From assembly GCA_965261065.1 (NCBI GenBank), contig OZ253444.1, positions 1,488,001 through 1,552,000 on the forward strand: 64,000 nt of DNA. Reading direction: 5' to 3'. This DNA comes from JAKZVK01 sp965261065. GTDB taxonomy: Bacteria; Acidobacteriota; Terriglobia; Bryobacterales; UBA6623. Shown here in pieces: positions 27,529 to 36,244 of this stretch. Both the position numbers and the translations under genes were made by a program. The first letter of the stretch is position 1, and every line of letters begins with the position of its first letter. Below the pieces are notes generated by a model. The model had not been told where the DNA came from. It saw only the letters and a program-made list of their open reading frames with translations, and searched no databases.

Positions 27529-28044
27529 TCATTCTCTCGTATATTGGCGAACCCGTGCCTCCGGTTGCGCAGACCGTCCCAGATCCGTCTGTAAGGCTGT
27601 GGGGCTGTGTGTCGTCACGCCCTGATGACTCGGCGGGTGGAACACTGGAAGCGCGGCCCGCAGTTCGATCAGATGCGCCTCGGCCTCGCTGTAGCGTTCG
27701 AGTAGGTAGAGGGCCTGAGCGAGCCCCAGGCGCGACTCCAGGTCGTCGGGCCGATAGGTCAGCGCCTTGCGGTACTGCTCGACACCGCGGCCGTACTCGC
27801 CCGAATCGGTCAGCCCGCGGGCCACGTCGTGGTGCTCGGTTGCGCGGTGCTCCCGCGCCCGCCGAAACGCCCCCGTCAGCAGGCCGGTTCCCACGAAGAA
27901 GAGCACCCTAACAACAAAGAGACCGACCAGCATCTGCGGCGTCGCGCCCACCGTGGAGGAGAGGCGGGCGCGGCAGTGCGGGCAAGCTGCCCCGGCATGG
28001 GGGATCTCGCGGTAGCAGATCAAACAGACGTGGTGGACCGCCAT
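27529..28044 (-). CDS. Zinc-ribbon, membrane-anchored TPR protein
   Basis: A 171-residue protein. The N-terminus has a zinc-ribbon CLICYREIPHAGAACPHC, then one membrane segment (MLVGLFVVRVLFFVGTGLLTGAF), then TPR-like helices (GEYGRGVEQYRKALTYRPDDLESRLGLAQALY). This suggests a membrane-anchored protein-interaction module; function unknown. ATG at 28044 is preferred over 28062 because the Cys motif follows directly. Confidence 0.65.
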   Translation of the reverse strand: MAVHHVCLICYREIPHAGAACPHCRARLSSTVGATPQMLVGLFVVRVLFFVGTGLLTGAFRRAREHRATEHHDVARGLTDSGEYGRGVEQYRKALTYRPDDLESRLGLAQALYLLERYSEAEAHLIELRAALPVFHPPSHQGVTTHSPTALQTDLGRSAQPEARVRQYTRE

Positions 28045-28214
28045 GGGGCTTTTCTCCGGCATAGCGGGAGAACCGCCAGGAGCCTTGGACAGTGATAGAT
28101 CCTGCCCGGACGCAGTGCCTGTGCGGTGGCGCGGCGACAGGGCCCTGAAGCTGGGCCTTGATCCTGTCCCTTGGGACGGCCGGACGCCCAGTTGCGGAAC
28201 GTGAAAGCTTCCGT

Positions 28215-29102
28215 CTACGAGGAAGATGCCGAGGGGGCCACCGAGCCGACGGTTGCTTGGATGTGGTCGCGGAAGTCCCCCAGCTTCTTGACAGCCTCTT
28301 CTTTATCCGGGATGGGGAGGTCGGCGACGATGTCAGCGATCGTGTCTTCCGAGGTGATCTGCATCACGTTGTAGCCGAGGGCGTCGGCGATGTCGCTTGA
28401 GGCCTTCACCAACGAGAGTAACGAACCGTCGGTCGCTTCCGCTTCGTGATGCTGAGCGATCGCCCCGACAAACTCGGCGGGCAGGTTCCAACTGTGTGCC
28501 AGCCACTCGCCGGCCGCACAGTGATCAACGTCAAACAAATGACGCTCACATTCCAACTCGTTGAAGCCGTGCTCGCGAGCGACATCGAATAGATTGCCGT
28601 ACTCGACCGGATAGCAAGCCAGCAGCGCCAGCCGGCCTACGTCGTGTAGCAGGCCCGCGGTATAGGCGCGGCCGCGCGGCAGGTTCATCATCGACGCTAG
28701 CTCTTCGGCCACCAGCCCACAGGCCACACTGTGGTCCCAACAAACCCGAAGACTCTGGTTGTGGAGGAAGCTCTGCGAGAATCGCCCCAGCGCCACGGTC
28801 AGCGCCAGGCGTTTCACGACATCCGTGCCGAGCACGACCATCGCGTGCGAGATGTTGTCGATCCGCCGGCTGAGCCCGTATAGCGCCGAGTTCGACACGC
28901 GCAGGATCTCGGCCGACAGGGCAGGATCGATCCTCAGCAGATCCGAGACCTTCTTCATCGATACTTCTTCGTCGTCGAGCAGGCTCAAAAGTTGCAGCGC
29001 CACGGCCGGGAACGGAGGCAGCGATTTCAGCGCCCACGGCTTGGTCCCCACCGACCCGATGTCAATGGCATTCGCTGCGGGAGCGTCGGTTTGCGTTGAC
29101 AT
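28215..29102 (-). CDS. HDOD domain signalling protein
   Basis: A 295-residue protein with an HDOD domain covering about residues 25-230: LPPFPAVALQLLSLLDDEEVSMKKVSDLL, LRVSNSALYGLSRRIDNISHAM and AGLLHDVGRLALLACYP. HDOD proteins are non-catalytic relatives of HD phosphohydrolases found in signalling, motility and stress pathways. No GGDEF or EAL partner is present in the chain. The Ser/Ala-rich C-terminus is unremarkable. Confidence 0.87.
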   Translation of the reverse strand: MSTQTDAPAANAIDIGSVGTKPWALKSLPPFPAVALQLLSLLDDEEVSMKKVSDLLRIDPALSAEILRVSNSALYGLSRRIDNISHAMVVLGTDVVKRLALTVALGRFSQSFLHNQSLRVCWDHSVACGLVAEELASMMNLPRGRAYTAGLLHDVGRLALLACYPVEYGNLFDVAREHGFNELECERHLFDVDHCAAGEWLAHSWNLPAEFVGAIAQHHEAEATDGSLLSLVKASSDIADALGYNVMQITSEDTIADIVADLPIPDKEEAVKKLGDFRDHIQATVGSVAPSASSS

Positions 29103-29470
29103 AGTTCACCCCACAGGTAAATCGACGGGGAGCCGGGCGGGCTTTATCCCCAGATGGCTGCAAGCGCTTCACTCCTTGGCGAGCAGTCCGAGGAGTGATG
29201 TTTGGCTGCCGCCACGGTCCTTAATCCCCGAGAAAACGCCCGCATTTCTTCCCGAGTTAAGGTTAATGACCTTCAAAGAGTCGATCCTTCCCGCCGTCGG
29301 AGCATAAAGCGTTGTCGCGGCTGAACCGATATAGCTCTCGAAGAGACAGCCTCGCGGACGCACACGGGTCCGTAGGCGGACTCGGGCGTTGCCGGTGCTT
29401 GCCGGGCTCTTGCTCCGCAGGTTGATCACCGCCAGGCCCCAGCTTCAGTTTTCGACCGGAGGCAAACCGT
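29103..29470. other. Intergenic region of 368 bp
   Basis: Lies between the divergent HDOD gene and a small Arg/Lys-rich ORF. I see no convincing gene, RNA or long repeat. It should hold the promoters of both neighbours. Confidence 0.4.
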
Positions 29471-29683
29471 ATGACCGATAGGCCTATTGAGAACGCAATT
29501 GTGGAGCTCCGCCGGGAGCTCGCACAAATCGACCAAGTCATCAAGCTGCTCGAAATGATCTCCGTGGGCAAGCCGCGCCGCGGACGTCCGCCAAAGTTTA
29601 TTGCCGAGGCCCTCAAAGCCGCGGGGAGAACCCCTGAACCCCGGGCGCGTAAGAAGAAGAGAAAACAGAACGGGAGTTCCTAG
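29471..29683 (+). CDS. Small basic protein with AT-hook-like motif
   Basis: A 70-residue ORF: an acidic/leucine-rich helix (ENAIVELRRELAQIDQVIKLLEMI) followed by a basic tail with KPRRGRPPKF, which matches the core of an AT-hook (G-R-P), and a Lys/Arg-rich end. It could bind DNA. An upstream GGAGG-like site (ACCGGAGGC) supports translation from ATG 29471. No family identified. Confidence 0.55.
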   Translation: MTDRPIENAIVELRRELAQIDQVIKLLEMISVGKPRRGRPPKFIAEALKAAGRTPEPRARKKKRKQNGSS

Positions 29684-29802
29684 GCGGGCTTGGCGTGTCC
29701 CGCTGAGATGGAAAGAAACAGAGCCGGGGGCGTCGGCTCAGACACTCGGCGCTCAACGCCTCGTTCTTGTCGGCGCCCACCCTGAACCGATACAGTGGGG
29801 GC

Positions 29803-30171
29803 ATGCATAGTGAGCGGCTGTTGGATCATTTCCAGCATCCCCGGAACGTCGGCGAGATCCCGGACGCGGATGTCCGCGTGGAGGTTTCGAACCCCATCTG
29901 CGGCGACATCCTGCGCCTGACGGCCAAGCTCAACAGCGGACGGGTCGAGACGATTGGCTACCTGACCCGCGGCTGCACCGCCTCGATCGCGGTCGGGTCC
30001 GCCCTCACCGAACTACTCCAAGGCCGGACCGGCGCCGAAGCACTCGCCATCACCAAGGAGCAGGTTGAGGAGGCCGTCGGCGGACTCTCGAACGAGTCCA
30101 AGCACGCCGCGTTGCTCGCCGTCGATGGCGTCAAGGCTCTCGCCAAGGCGATGGACGCCGGTGCGGCCTGA
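29803..30171 (+). CDS. NifU/IscU-like Fe-S cluster scaffold
   Basis: A 122-residue scaffold-type protein: LDHFQHPRNVGEIPDAD, first Cys in NPICGDILRL and second Cys in TRGCTASIAVGSALTELL. The position of the third canonical Cys reads KHAALLAVDGV, with no Cys, so cluster binding would differ from IscU. ATG at 29803 begins the conserved MHSERLLDHF. No cysteine desulfurase is adjacent; an A-type carrier lies elsewhere in the window (58.5 kb). Confidence 0.82.
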   Translation: MHSERLLDHFQHPRNVGEIPDADVRVEVSNPICGDILRLTAKLNSGRVETIGYLTRGCTASIAVGSALTELLQGRTGAEALAITKEQVEEAVGGLSNESKHAALLAVDGVKALAKAMDAGAA

Positions 30172-30461
30172 GCCGGTGATCCCAGCCGCCAGCCTGCGTT
30201 TCTCACTACGTGGCGAGGCCAGGTGCGTGAGAAGGCCGTCAGGACGAGGCGCGAGCCGCTTGGCGCGCGGAAGTGTACTAGACCGTACATTGAGCACGGC
30301 AAGCAAGCGCAACGAAGTCATGGCGGTCTTATCGCGTGCTTCGGCCGTCAGGTGGTGAGAAACGCAGGCTGCCTCGCTGTGGGTCTGGCGGTTGCTCGAA
30401 CGCCTCGGCCACGGCGAAGGTCAGCGAAGTCGCTGTCGCCGTGGCCCTCCGCTCCTCAGGA
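30172..30461. other. Intergenic region of 290 bp
   Basis: Lies between the convergent NifU-like gene and anmK. The plus strand reads as Arg-rich shadow ORFs only, and I see no supported gene or RNA here. Confidence 0.35.
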
Positions 30462-31604
30462 CTACGGCCAGACCAGTTTCCCCAGAATGCATGGATGCCG
30501 TGCCCCTGTGGCGGACGGAACGTTGGCCGGCCGGCGGTGGAAGGTCTCATAGGCAAGCACTGCGAAGGCAATCGCTTCCTTCGCATCGCTTTCGATGCCA
30601 AACTCGTCCGACATACGAAGGTCAATTCCAGGCAGCAAGTCCCCAAGACGCCGCATCAATTCCACATTGCGCGTGCCCCCACCCGAGGCAATGATGTCGT
30701 CAACTCTCACCCGCGGCGTCACAAACCTTTCGACCGCACCCGCAATCGTGGCTGCCGTGAAAGCGCTCGCCGTAGCCATCAAGTCGGCGGGCTCAAGACC
30801 CTCGTCAACAAGGGCCGCCACGAACTCCTCCCCGAAGGCTTCCCGCCCGGTCGTCTTCGGTGGCGGCCTCTGGAAGTAGTCGGCCGTCACCAGCCGGGCC
30901 AGCAGTCCCTCGTCAGCGGTTCCGGACGCCGCCAGCTCGCCGTCCTTGTCGTACCGTTCCGCCCCCTCGGAGAACCGGTCCGCCAGCGCGTCCATGATCA
31001 TGTTGCCCGGCCCGGTGTCGAACGCCAGCACATCTTCGGGCGTGCCGCCGGCTGGGATCGCCGTGACGTTCGCAATGCCGCCGATGTTGAGCGCCACGCG
31101 GCCGCGCTTCTCATCGCGGTAGAGCAGGTAGTCGACAAACGGCACCAACGGCGCGCCCTGTCCCCCGGCCGCCACATCCGCGGGACGGAAGTCGGCCACC
31201 ACCGGCGCGCCCGTCCGCTCGGCGATCAGCGCCGGCTCGCCAATCTGCAGCGTGCTCGCAACCTCGCGCCCGCCGAGGCGGCTCGGCGTCGGTTGATGAT
31301 AGATGGTCTGCCCGTGGCAGCCCACCAACTCGAGTTGAGCGAGCGAGACGCCGGAGAGGCGGCAGGTCTCGGCGACAGCCTCGCCGTAGAGTTGGCCCAG
31401 CAGGAAGTGGATCTGGCTGATTTGCGCGGTGTGGGTGTCGGCGTTCGAGACCGCGAGAACGGCCTCGCGCACTTCGGCGTCGTAGGGAAACGAGTGGAAG
31501 GCCCGCGGCGTGACCGTCTGGTCGAACCCGCTCCCTGCGATCTCGACCAGCGCGACATCGATGCCGTCCACCGACGTTCCGCTCATGACTCCGGCGACCA
31601 GCAT
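30462..31604 (-). CDS. anmK: Anhydro-N-acetylmuramic acid kinase
   Basis: Phosphorylates 1,6-anhydro-MurNAc with ring opening during peptidoglycan recycling. The 380-residue ASKHA kinase has the N-terminal MSGTSVDGIDVALVEI, the CHGQTIYHQP motif, GGIANVTAIPAGG and FDTGPGNMIMDALADRFS. ATG at 31604 (MLVAGVMSGT) is chosen. Only four bases separate the start from a 226-bp inverted-repeat element upstream, and no clear ribosome site is visible there. Confidence 0.9.
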   Translation of the reverse strand: MLVAGVMSGTSVDGIDVALVEIAGSGFDQTVTPRAFHSFPYDAEVREAVLAVSNADTHTAQISQIHFLLGQLYGEAVAETCRLSGVSLAQLELVGCHGQTIYHQPTPSRLGGREVASTLQIGEPALIAERTGAPVVADFRPADVAAGGQGAPLVPFVDYLLYRDEKRGRVALNIGGIANVTAIPAGGTPEDVLAFDTGPGNMIMDALADRFSEGAERYDKDGELAASGTADEGLLARLVTADYFQRPPPKTTGREAFGEEFVAALVDEGLEPADLMATASAFTAATIAGAVERFVTPRVRVDDIIASGGGTRNVELMRRLGDLLPGIDLRMSDEFGIESDAKEAIAFAVLAYETFHRRPANVPSATGARHPCILGKLVWP

Positions 31605-31608
31605 GTTA

Positions 31609-31834
31609 CCGAGCCGTGACCGTAAGGGAGCGGTCCGGCACAAGACCTGACGCTACGCTCAAGGCCGCTAGACCGGAACGCTTGGTTCGGTCGGCATCCG
31701 TTCTCCCGCTGAAACGATCACTTTCAGTTTCTATAGAGCGCTCAGTGGACATCGCGGCGTGCATATCTGTTTCCCGGAGTCGTCACGAAGCTCGCCGTTC
31801 CTTGCCGGACCGCTCCCTTACGGTCACGGCTCGG
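31609..31834. mobile_element. MITE-like element with 32-bp perfect terminal inverted repeats
   Basis: Perfect 32-bp inverted repeats (31609-31640 and 31803-31834, CCGAGCCGTGACC...) enclose about 160 bp without an ORF. The element fills almost all of the space between the mutS stop (31850) and the anmK start (31604). Its arms could form a very strong hairpin in the transcript. No obvious target duplication was found. Confidence 0.8.
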
Positions 31835-31849
31835 TTTGACAGCGTGCCT

Positions 31850-34462
31850 CTACTCTTTCAACCGCTGCTGCCACTTTTCAATCAGGCTCAACGCGTCGAT
31901 CGGCCGCACCTCATCGAGGTTCACCGCGCCCAGCTCCTCGGCGATCTCATGCGCGGCCGGGTTGAAGATCGACACCTGCGTGGGCGACTCCGCGGGATCA
32001 CTCGACAGATCCTCCGTCACCGACTGCTCGCGCACCTCGTGCCGCAACAGCACCTCCCGCGCCCGGTTGATCACGTTCAACGGCAGCCCGACCAGCCGTG
32101 CGACCTCGATGCCGTAACTGCGGTCCGCCTTGCCCGGCTCCACCTTGCGCAGGAACACGATGTGGTCGCCCGACTCCTTCACCGAGACGTGCAGGTTCAC
32201 CACGCCCTGCAACTGTTCGGCCAGCTCGGTCAGCTCGTGGTAGTGCGTGGCGAACAAGGTCTTCGCCCGTGTACGGGTGTGAATGTACTCGACGACCGCC
32301 CAGGCGATCGCCAGGCCGTCGAACGTGGACGTGCCGCGCCCCACCTCATCGAGCAAAATCAAGCTCGCCGGCGTCGCCGTGTTCAAGATCTGCGCCGTTT
32401 CGGTCATCTCGACCATGAAGGTCGAACGTCCGCTGGCCAGATTGTCGCTCGCCCCGATACGCGTAAAGATCCGATCGATGATCGGCAGCTTCGCCGAGCG
32501 GGCGGGCACGAACGATCCCATCTGGGCCAGGATGGCGATGATCGCTGCCTGCCGCAGATAGGTCGACTTGCCGCCCATGTTAGGCCCGGTGATGACCGCC
32601 AGCAGGTGATTCTCGTTGTCGAGATACACATCGTTGGAGATAAAGCGCTCGCGGCCCTCGGTCTCGGCCAGCCGCTCGATGACAGGGTGACGTCCACCGG
32701 CAATCTGGATCTCACCGCGCGAGCTGAACTCCGGTGCCACGTAGTCATGCTCGGCAGCGATCTGCGCCAAACCTTGCAGCACGTCCAGCTCGGCCACGGC
32801 CGCCGCAGTCGCGCGAATGCGCTGCGCCTCGCCCGCCAACCAGGTCCGCAGCTCCTCGAACAGCCTCTTCTCGATCTCGAGGATGCGCTCTTCGGCCTCG
32901 AGTATCTTCTGTTCGTACTCCTTCAGCTCGGGAGTCGTATAGCGCTCGGCGTTGACCAGCGTCTGCTTGCGATCATACTCCTCGGGCACGTTCGCGAGGT
33001 TCGCCTTCGAGACCTCGATATAGAAGCCGAAAACGTTGTTGAACCGCACCTTCAACGACTGAATGCCCGTCTTTTCGCGCTCGCGGGCCTCCATCTGCGC
33101 GATGTAGGCGCGGCTGTTCTGGCGGATGTCGCGCAGCTCATCGAGATCGCCGTCGACACCTTCGCGGATGACGCCGCCGTCGGCCAGGTTGATCGGCGGT
33201 TCATCTTTCAGCGTGCCGCCAATGCCGTCGCGGATGTCGGCCAGATCGTCCATGCGCTCGTGGATCTCGTGCATGCGAGGCGATTTCATCGGCGCGGTCA
33301 ACGCCCTCAACTGTGGCAGGCGCTGCAGGGAGGCGCCCAGCCCGACCACGTCCCGGGGCGTCGCCGAACCTAGCGTCACTTTCGCCAGCAGGCGCTCGAT
33401 ATCGAGCACGTGCTCGAGCTGATCGCGGATCTCGCTCCTCGATACCAACTCGGCGCGCAACTCGCCCACGCCATCGCGGCGGGAGCCGATCTCGTCGCGG
33501 TTGACCGAGGGCCTCAGCAGCCACTGGCGAATCAGACGCGCGCCCATCGCTGTCCGCGTTCTATCGATGACTCTGAGCAGCGTCGAGTCGGCCGGCCCAC
33601 CGAACAGCGGCTCGACCAATTCCAAGTTGCGCACTGTGATGGGGTCGAGCACCATCCAGTCTTGCTGGCGGTAGTAAGTCGGCCGGTCGAGGTGCTGCAG
33701 CGCCGCCCGTTGCGTGTCGCGCAAGTAGTGCAACACCGCCCCCGCCGCGGCCAAGGCCGCAGGGTGGTCGGAGTCGCCGAGCCCGTCGAGCACCTGCAGC
33801 TTGAAGTGGTCGCGCAACGTTCGCTCGGCGTAGGAGGTATCGAACACCCATCCCTCCAGCTCCGTACGCAGCCGGCCGTTCGAGCCCGAGCGCATGGCCG
33901 GTTCATCAGGGAACAGCGGACCCGCCGAGGGAATCAGCACTTCCTTGACCCCCAAGCTCTCGAGCGCGCCGTCGACCTCCGACGGCTCCAGCTCCGTCAT
34001 GCGAAACTCGCCCGTCGACACATCGACATAGGCCAACCCGGCGGTCTGGCCCCGATCGGCGACGGCGGCCAGGTAGTTGTTCTCGCCGGATTTGAGCAGC
34101 GACGTGTCACTGGCCGTTCCCGGCGTGACCACCCGGGTCACTTCGCGGCGGACGATTGTCTTGGTCTTCTTCGCGTCCTCCACCTGGTCGCACACAGCAA
34201 CCCGATGGCCCTTGGCGATCAGCTTGGCGATATAGCCGTCGGCTGCGTGGAACGGGACCCCACACATCGGAACGGGCCGGCCTTTCTCTTTATTACGCGA
34301 GGTCAGGGTGATCTCGAGATCCCGAGAGGCGACCACGGCATCGTCGAAGAACAACTCGTAGAAGTCACCCAGCCGAAACAGCAGCAGCGCATTAGGGAAC
34401 TCGCTCTTGATGCCGTGATACTGGCGCATCAAGGGAGTTGTGGGCGGGGAGGCCATGCTCAA
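31850..34462 (-). CDS. mutS: DNA mismatch repair protein MutS
   Basis: Recognises mismatches and small loops and recruits MutL. Full length at 870 residues: the mismatch-binding F-x-E motif in RLGDFYELFFDDA, connector and lever domains, and the ATPase domain with Walker A GPNMGGKSTYLRQ, Walker B region ILLDEVGRGTSTFDG and FATHYHELTEL, then the C-terminal helix-turn-helix. ATG 34456 is a near alternative. It reads toward anmK with only the MITE-like repeat between. Confidence 0.95.
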   Translation of the reverse strand: MSMASPPTTPLMRQYHGIKSEFPNALLLFRLGDFYELFFDDAVVASRDLEITLTSRNKEKGRPVPMCGVPFHAADGYIAKLIAKGHRVAVCDQVEDAKKTKTIVRREVTRVVTPGTASDTSLLKSGENNYLAAVADRGQTAGLAYVDVSTGEFRMTELEPSEVDGALESLGVKEVLIPSAGPLFPDEPAMRSGSNGRLRTELEGWVFDTSYAERTLRDHFKLQVLDGLGDSDHPAALAAAGAVLHYLRDTQRAALQHLDRPTYYRQQDWMVLDPITVRNLELVEPLFGGPADSTLLRVIDRTRTAMGARLIRQWLLRPSVNRDEIGSRRDGVGELRAELVSRSEIRDQLEHVLDIERLLAKVTLGSATPRDVVGLGASLQRLPQLRALTAPMKSPRMHEIHERMDDLADIRDGIGGTLKDEPPINLADGGVIREGVDGDLDELRDIRQNSRAYIAQMEAREREKTGIQSLKVRFNNVFGFYIEVSKANLANVPEEYDRKQTLVNAERYTTPELKEYEQKILEAEERILEIEKRLFEELRTWLAGEAQRIRATAAAVAELDVLQGLAQIAAEHDYVAPEFSSRGEIQIAGGRHPVIERLAETEGRERFISNDVYLDNENHLLAVITGPNMGGKSTYLRQAAIIAILAQMGSFVPARSAKLPIIDRIFTRIGASDNLASGRSTFMVEMTETAQILNTATPASLILLDEVGRGTSTFDGLAIAWAVVEYIHTRTRAKTLFATHYHELTELAEQLQGVVNLHVSVKESGDHIVFLRKVEPGKADRSYGIEVARLVGLPLNVINRAREVLLRHEVREQSVTEDLSSDPAESPTQVSIFNPAAHEIAEELGAVNLDEVRPIDALSLIEKWQQRLKE

Positions 34463-34541
34463 TTGGCGATTATAGCGGAGGGGTGTATGGGCACCCGCTG
34501 CCGCGCGAGCATTAGGGGAAACGTCTGCCGGCGGCCCTCAA

Positions 34542-35684
34542 TCAGGCGACGCGATATTTATCCACCGCCGCATCGTCAAGACTGACGCCAAGGCCCGGCT
34601 TGGTGGGAACCTCGTAGAACCCGTCTTTCATCGTGAACGGCTCGACCATCAGGTCGTCTTCGAGAACGTGGGTGATGCTGATGGTGTACTCGATGCCGGG
34701 AAGTGCGGCAGCCTGATGCGCCTGGAACACCTGGTTGATGCCGTCTTCGATGCTGTGCTCGACCCACAGAGGAATTTTGGTGACCTCGGCCATCAGAGCG
34801 CGCTGCACCAAGGTCTTGCCCATCGGTCCGCCGATCACGAACGAGTCCAGCAGCCCCTCGCGGATATACGGCATCGGGTCTGGCGTCATGTGCTCGGAAA
34901 GTTGTAGCGGCAGCTTTCCCTTCAATTGCCGGTAGCCCTCGATGCCCGGCCGCTTGATCGGCGATTCGATGGCGAAGTAGTTGTTCAGCTTGGCGAGGCC
35001 TTCGCAGAAATGGATCGTCCGGCCGACCGAGCCCCACCAGGCGTTGGCGTCCGCCCAGATGCGGAAATCGCTGCCGACCACCGAGCAGATAGCCTCGGCC
35101 TGCGCAATCGGGTCCTCCCACGGGCGCGCCTTCACCTTGTGGACCTTGTACCCCTCCCTCTCGCCGCGCTGGGCCTCCGCCGCCATCAGATCGGGCGGGT
35201 AACACTGGCTCCACCACGTCTGAACGATGCGCTCCTTCGGGCTGGTGCCGAACAGGCGCGATACCGGCAGCCCCGCCGCCTGGCCGATCAGGTCGTAGAC
35301 CGCCACCAGAAGACCCCGCAGGCTGTCGTCGAGCAGAAACTCCCAGGGCGACCGCCCCACCATGCTTTTGAGCTTCGCGTGGATCTGCTCCTGATTCGGC
35401 ATCGTCGCGTTGCAGATCCCCACGAGTCCTTCGTCGGTGTGGATCTTGACCATCGTCGGCCGGAAGTCGGTCTGGAAGCGGTTCTGGCGGAAGAAGCTCG
35501 CCGTCCATGCCTCCCGAACCGGCTCGTAGAAAGGGATTTTGGTCGGGATCACCTCGAAGCGGCTGATCCGCGAAGTCAGAGCGCTTCCCGGGGTTGCGGC
35601 CGCCGCGTCATGCATCGGGAGAGCGGCCGCGGCCCCCAACGTCCCGAGGGACTGCAAGATATGACGGCGGCTCGGTTTCGGCAT
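34542..35684 (-). CDS. Exported enolase-superfamily enzyme (mandelate racemase/muconate lactonizing type)
   Basis: A 380-residue enzyme with a Tat-like signal (SRRHILQSLGTLGAAAALP). The enolase-superfamily barrel shows the KxK pair in VHKVKARP and metal-binding acids in WADANAWWG, FAIESPIK and LQLSEHMTPD, with WVEHSIEDGINQ late in the chain. These enzymes abstract a proton alpha to a carboxylate, often in sugar-acid catabolism; the substrate is unknown. ATG 35684 follows CAGGAGC and starts MPKPSRRH. The Tat signal suggests cofactor-loaded export. Confidence 0.85.
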   Translation of the reverse strand: MPKPSRRHILQSLGTLGAAAALPMHDAAAATPGSALTSRISRFEVIPTKIPFYEPVREAWTASFFRQNRFQTDFRPTMVKIHTDEGLVGICNATMPNQEQIHAKLKSMVGRSPWEFLLDDSLRGLLVAVYDLIGQAAGLPVSRLFGTSPKERIVQTWWSQCYPPDLMAAEAQRGEREGYKVHKVKARPWEDPIAQAEAICSVVGSDFRIWADANAWWGSVGRTIHFCEGLAKLNNYFAIESPIKRPGIEGYRQLKGKLPLQLSEHMTPDPMPYIREGLLDSFVIGGPMGKTLVQRALMAEVTKIPLWVEHSIEDGINQVFQAHQAAALPGIEYTISITHVLEDDLMVEPFTMKDGFYEVPTKPGLGVSLDDAAVDKYRVA

Positions 35685-36044
35685 CGGAAGCTCCTGGTTT
35701 TCAAGTTCTAGAGGACCGGACTGAAGACGCCACATGCCAAGGCACGTGGCGACATGACTCTCGGCCGCATGACTCGCGGGCGCCCGTGCAGTCTCAGCCA
35801 AAGACTATAGCATCCCGCCGATCGCCGCTCCGCGCCCGTTGACGCCGTCGAAGTTGCCCACTCAGCCAGCGAAACACAACGCAGCATGTCACGGCGGCAT
35901 TTCAGCAGGACATACAAAAAGTCCTAGTACTTTTGCGAAACTGGTGGGAAAGTGGGTACGTGGCGAGCGCTATAGTCGAGCCATTTCCAGAGCCTCGGCG
36001 GGCGTTGCGTCTTCGTGAACGATCGCACAGATGGCTCGCAGCGC
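35685..36044. other. Intergenic region of 360 bp
   Basis: Between the enolase-superfamily gene and the aldolase 3' fragment. The leftward frame continues upstream of the chosen start without signs of coding. No RNA or repeat recognised. Confidence 0.35.
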
Positions 36045-36242
36045 TTAGGCGGGATCGGGCTGTTGCCAGATGGAGCGGCCGAAGATCACGCCGGAGGCGC
36101 CGGCTGCAAGCACCTCGTCGACCAGCTCCAGCGTGTCCTTGAGGGTGGTGTCGCGGAACGGCCCTCCGGCGACCAACACCGGACGGCCCGTGGCATGGAC
36201 AATCCTTCGGAAGTGGTCGACGTCGCCGGGGTAGCGCGTCTT
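36045..36242 (-). pseudogene. Class I aldolase (DhnA/LsrF-like), C-terminal fragment
   Basis: The last 66 codons (KTRYPGDVDHFRRIV, RPVLVAGGP, GASGVIFGRSIWQQPDP) of a DeoC/LacD-fold aldolase. The GVIFGRSIWQ phosphate-binding end is typical. The N-terminal 185 codons are at 50972-51526. At both breaks the codon for Lys is followed or preceded by foreign sequence, and CTTAA is shared (36240-36244, 50972-50976). Gene inactivated by the island insertion. Confidence 0.9.
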
Positions 36243-36244
36243 AA

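Noticed and set aside
29430..29470. GGCAAACC-like string considered as a cyclic-di-GMP riboswitch
   Set aside because: Only a short match; the paired stems and receptor loop of the GEMM class are not visible.
31616..33373. 585-codon plus-strand ORF opposite mutS
   Set aside because: Shadow of MutS; composition is that of reversed coding sequence.
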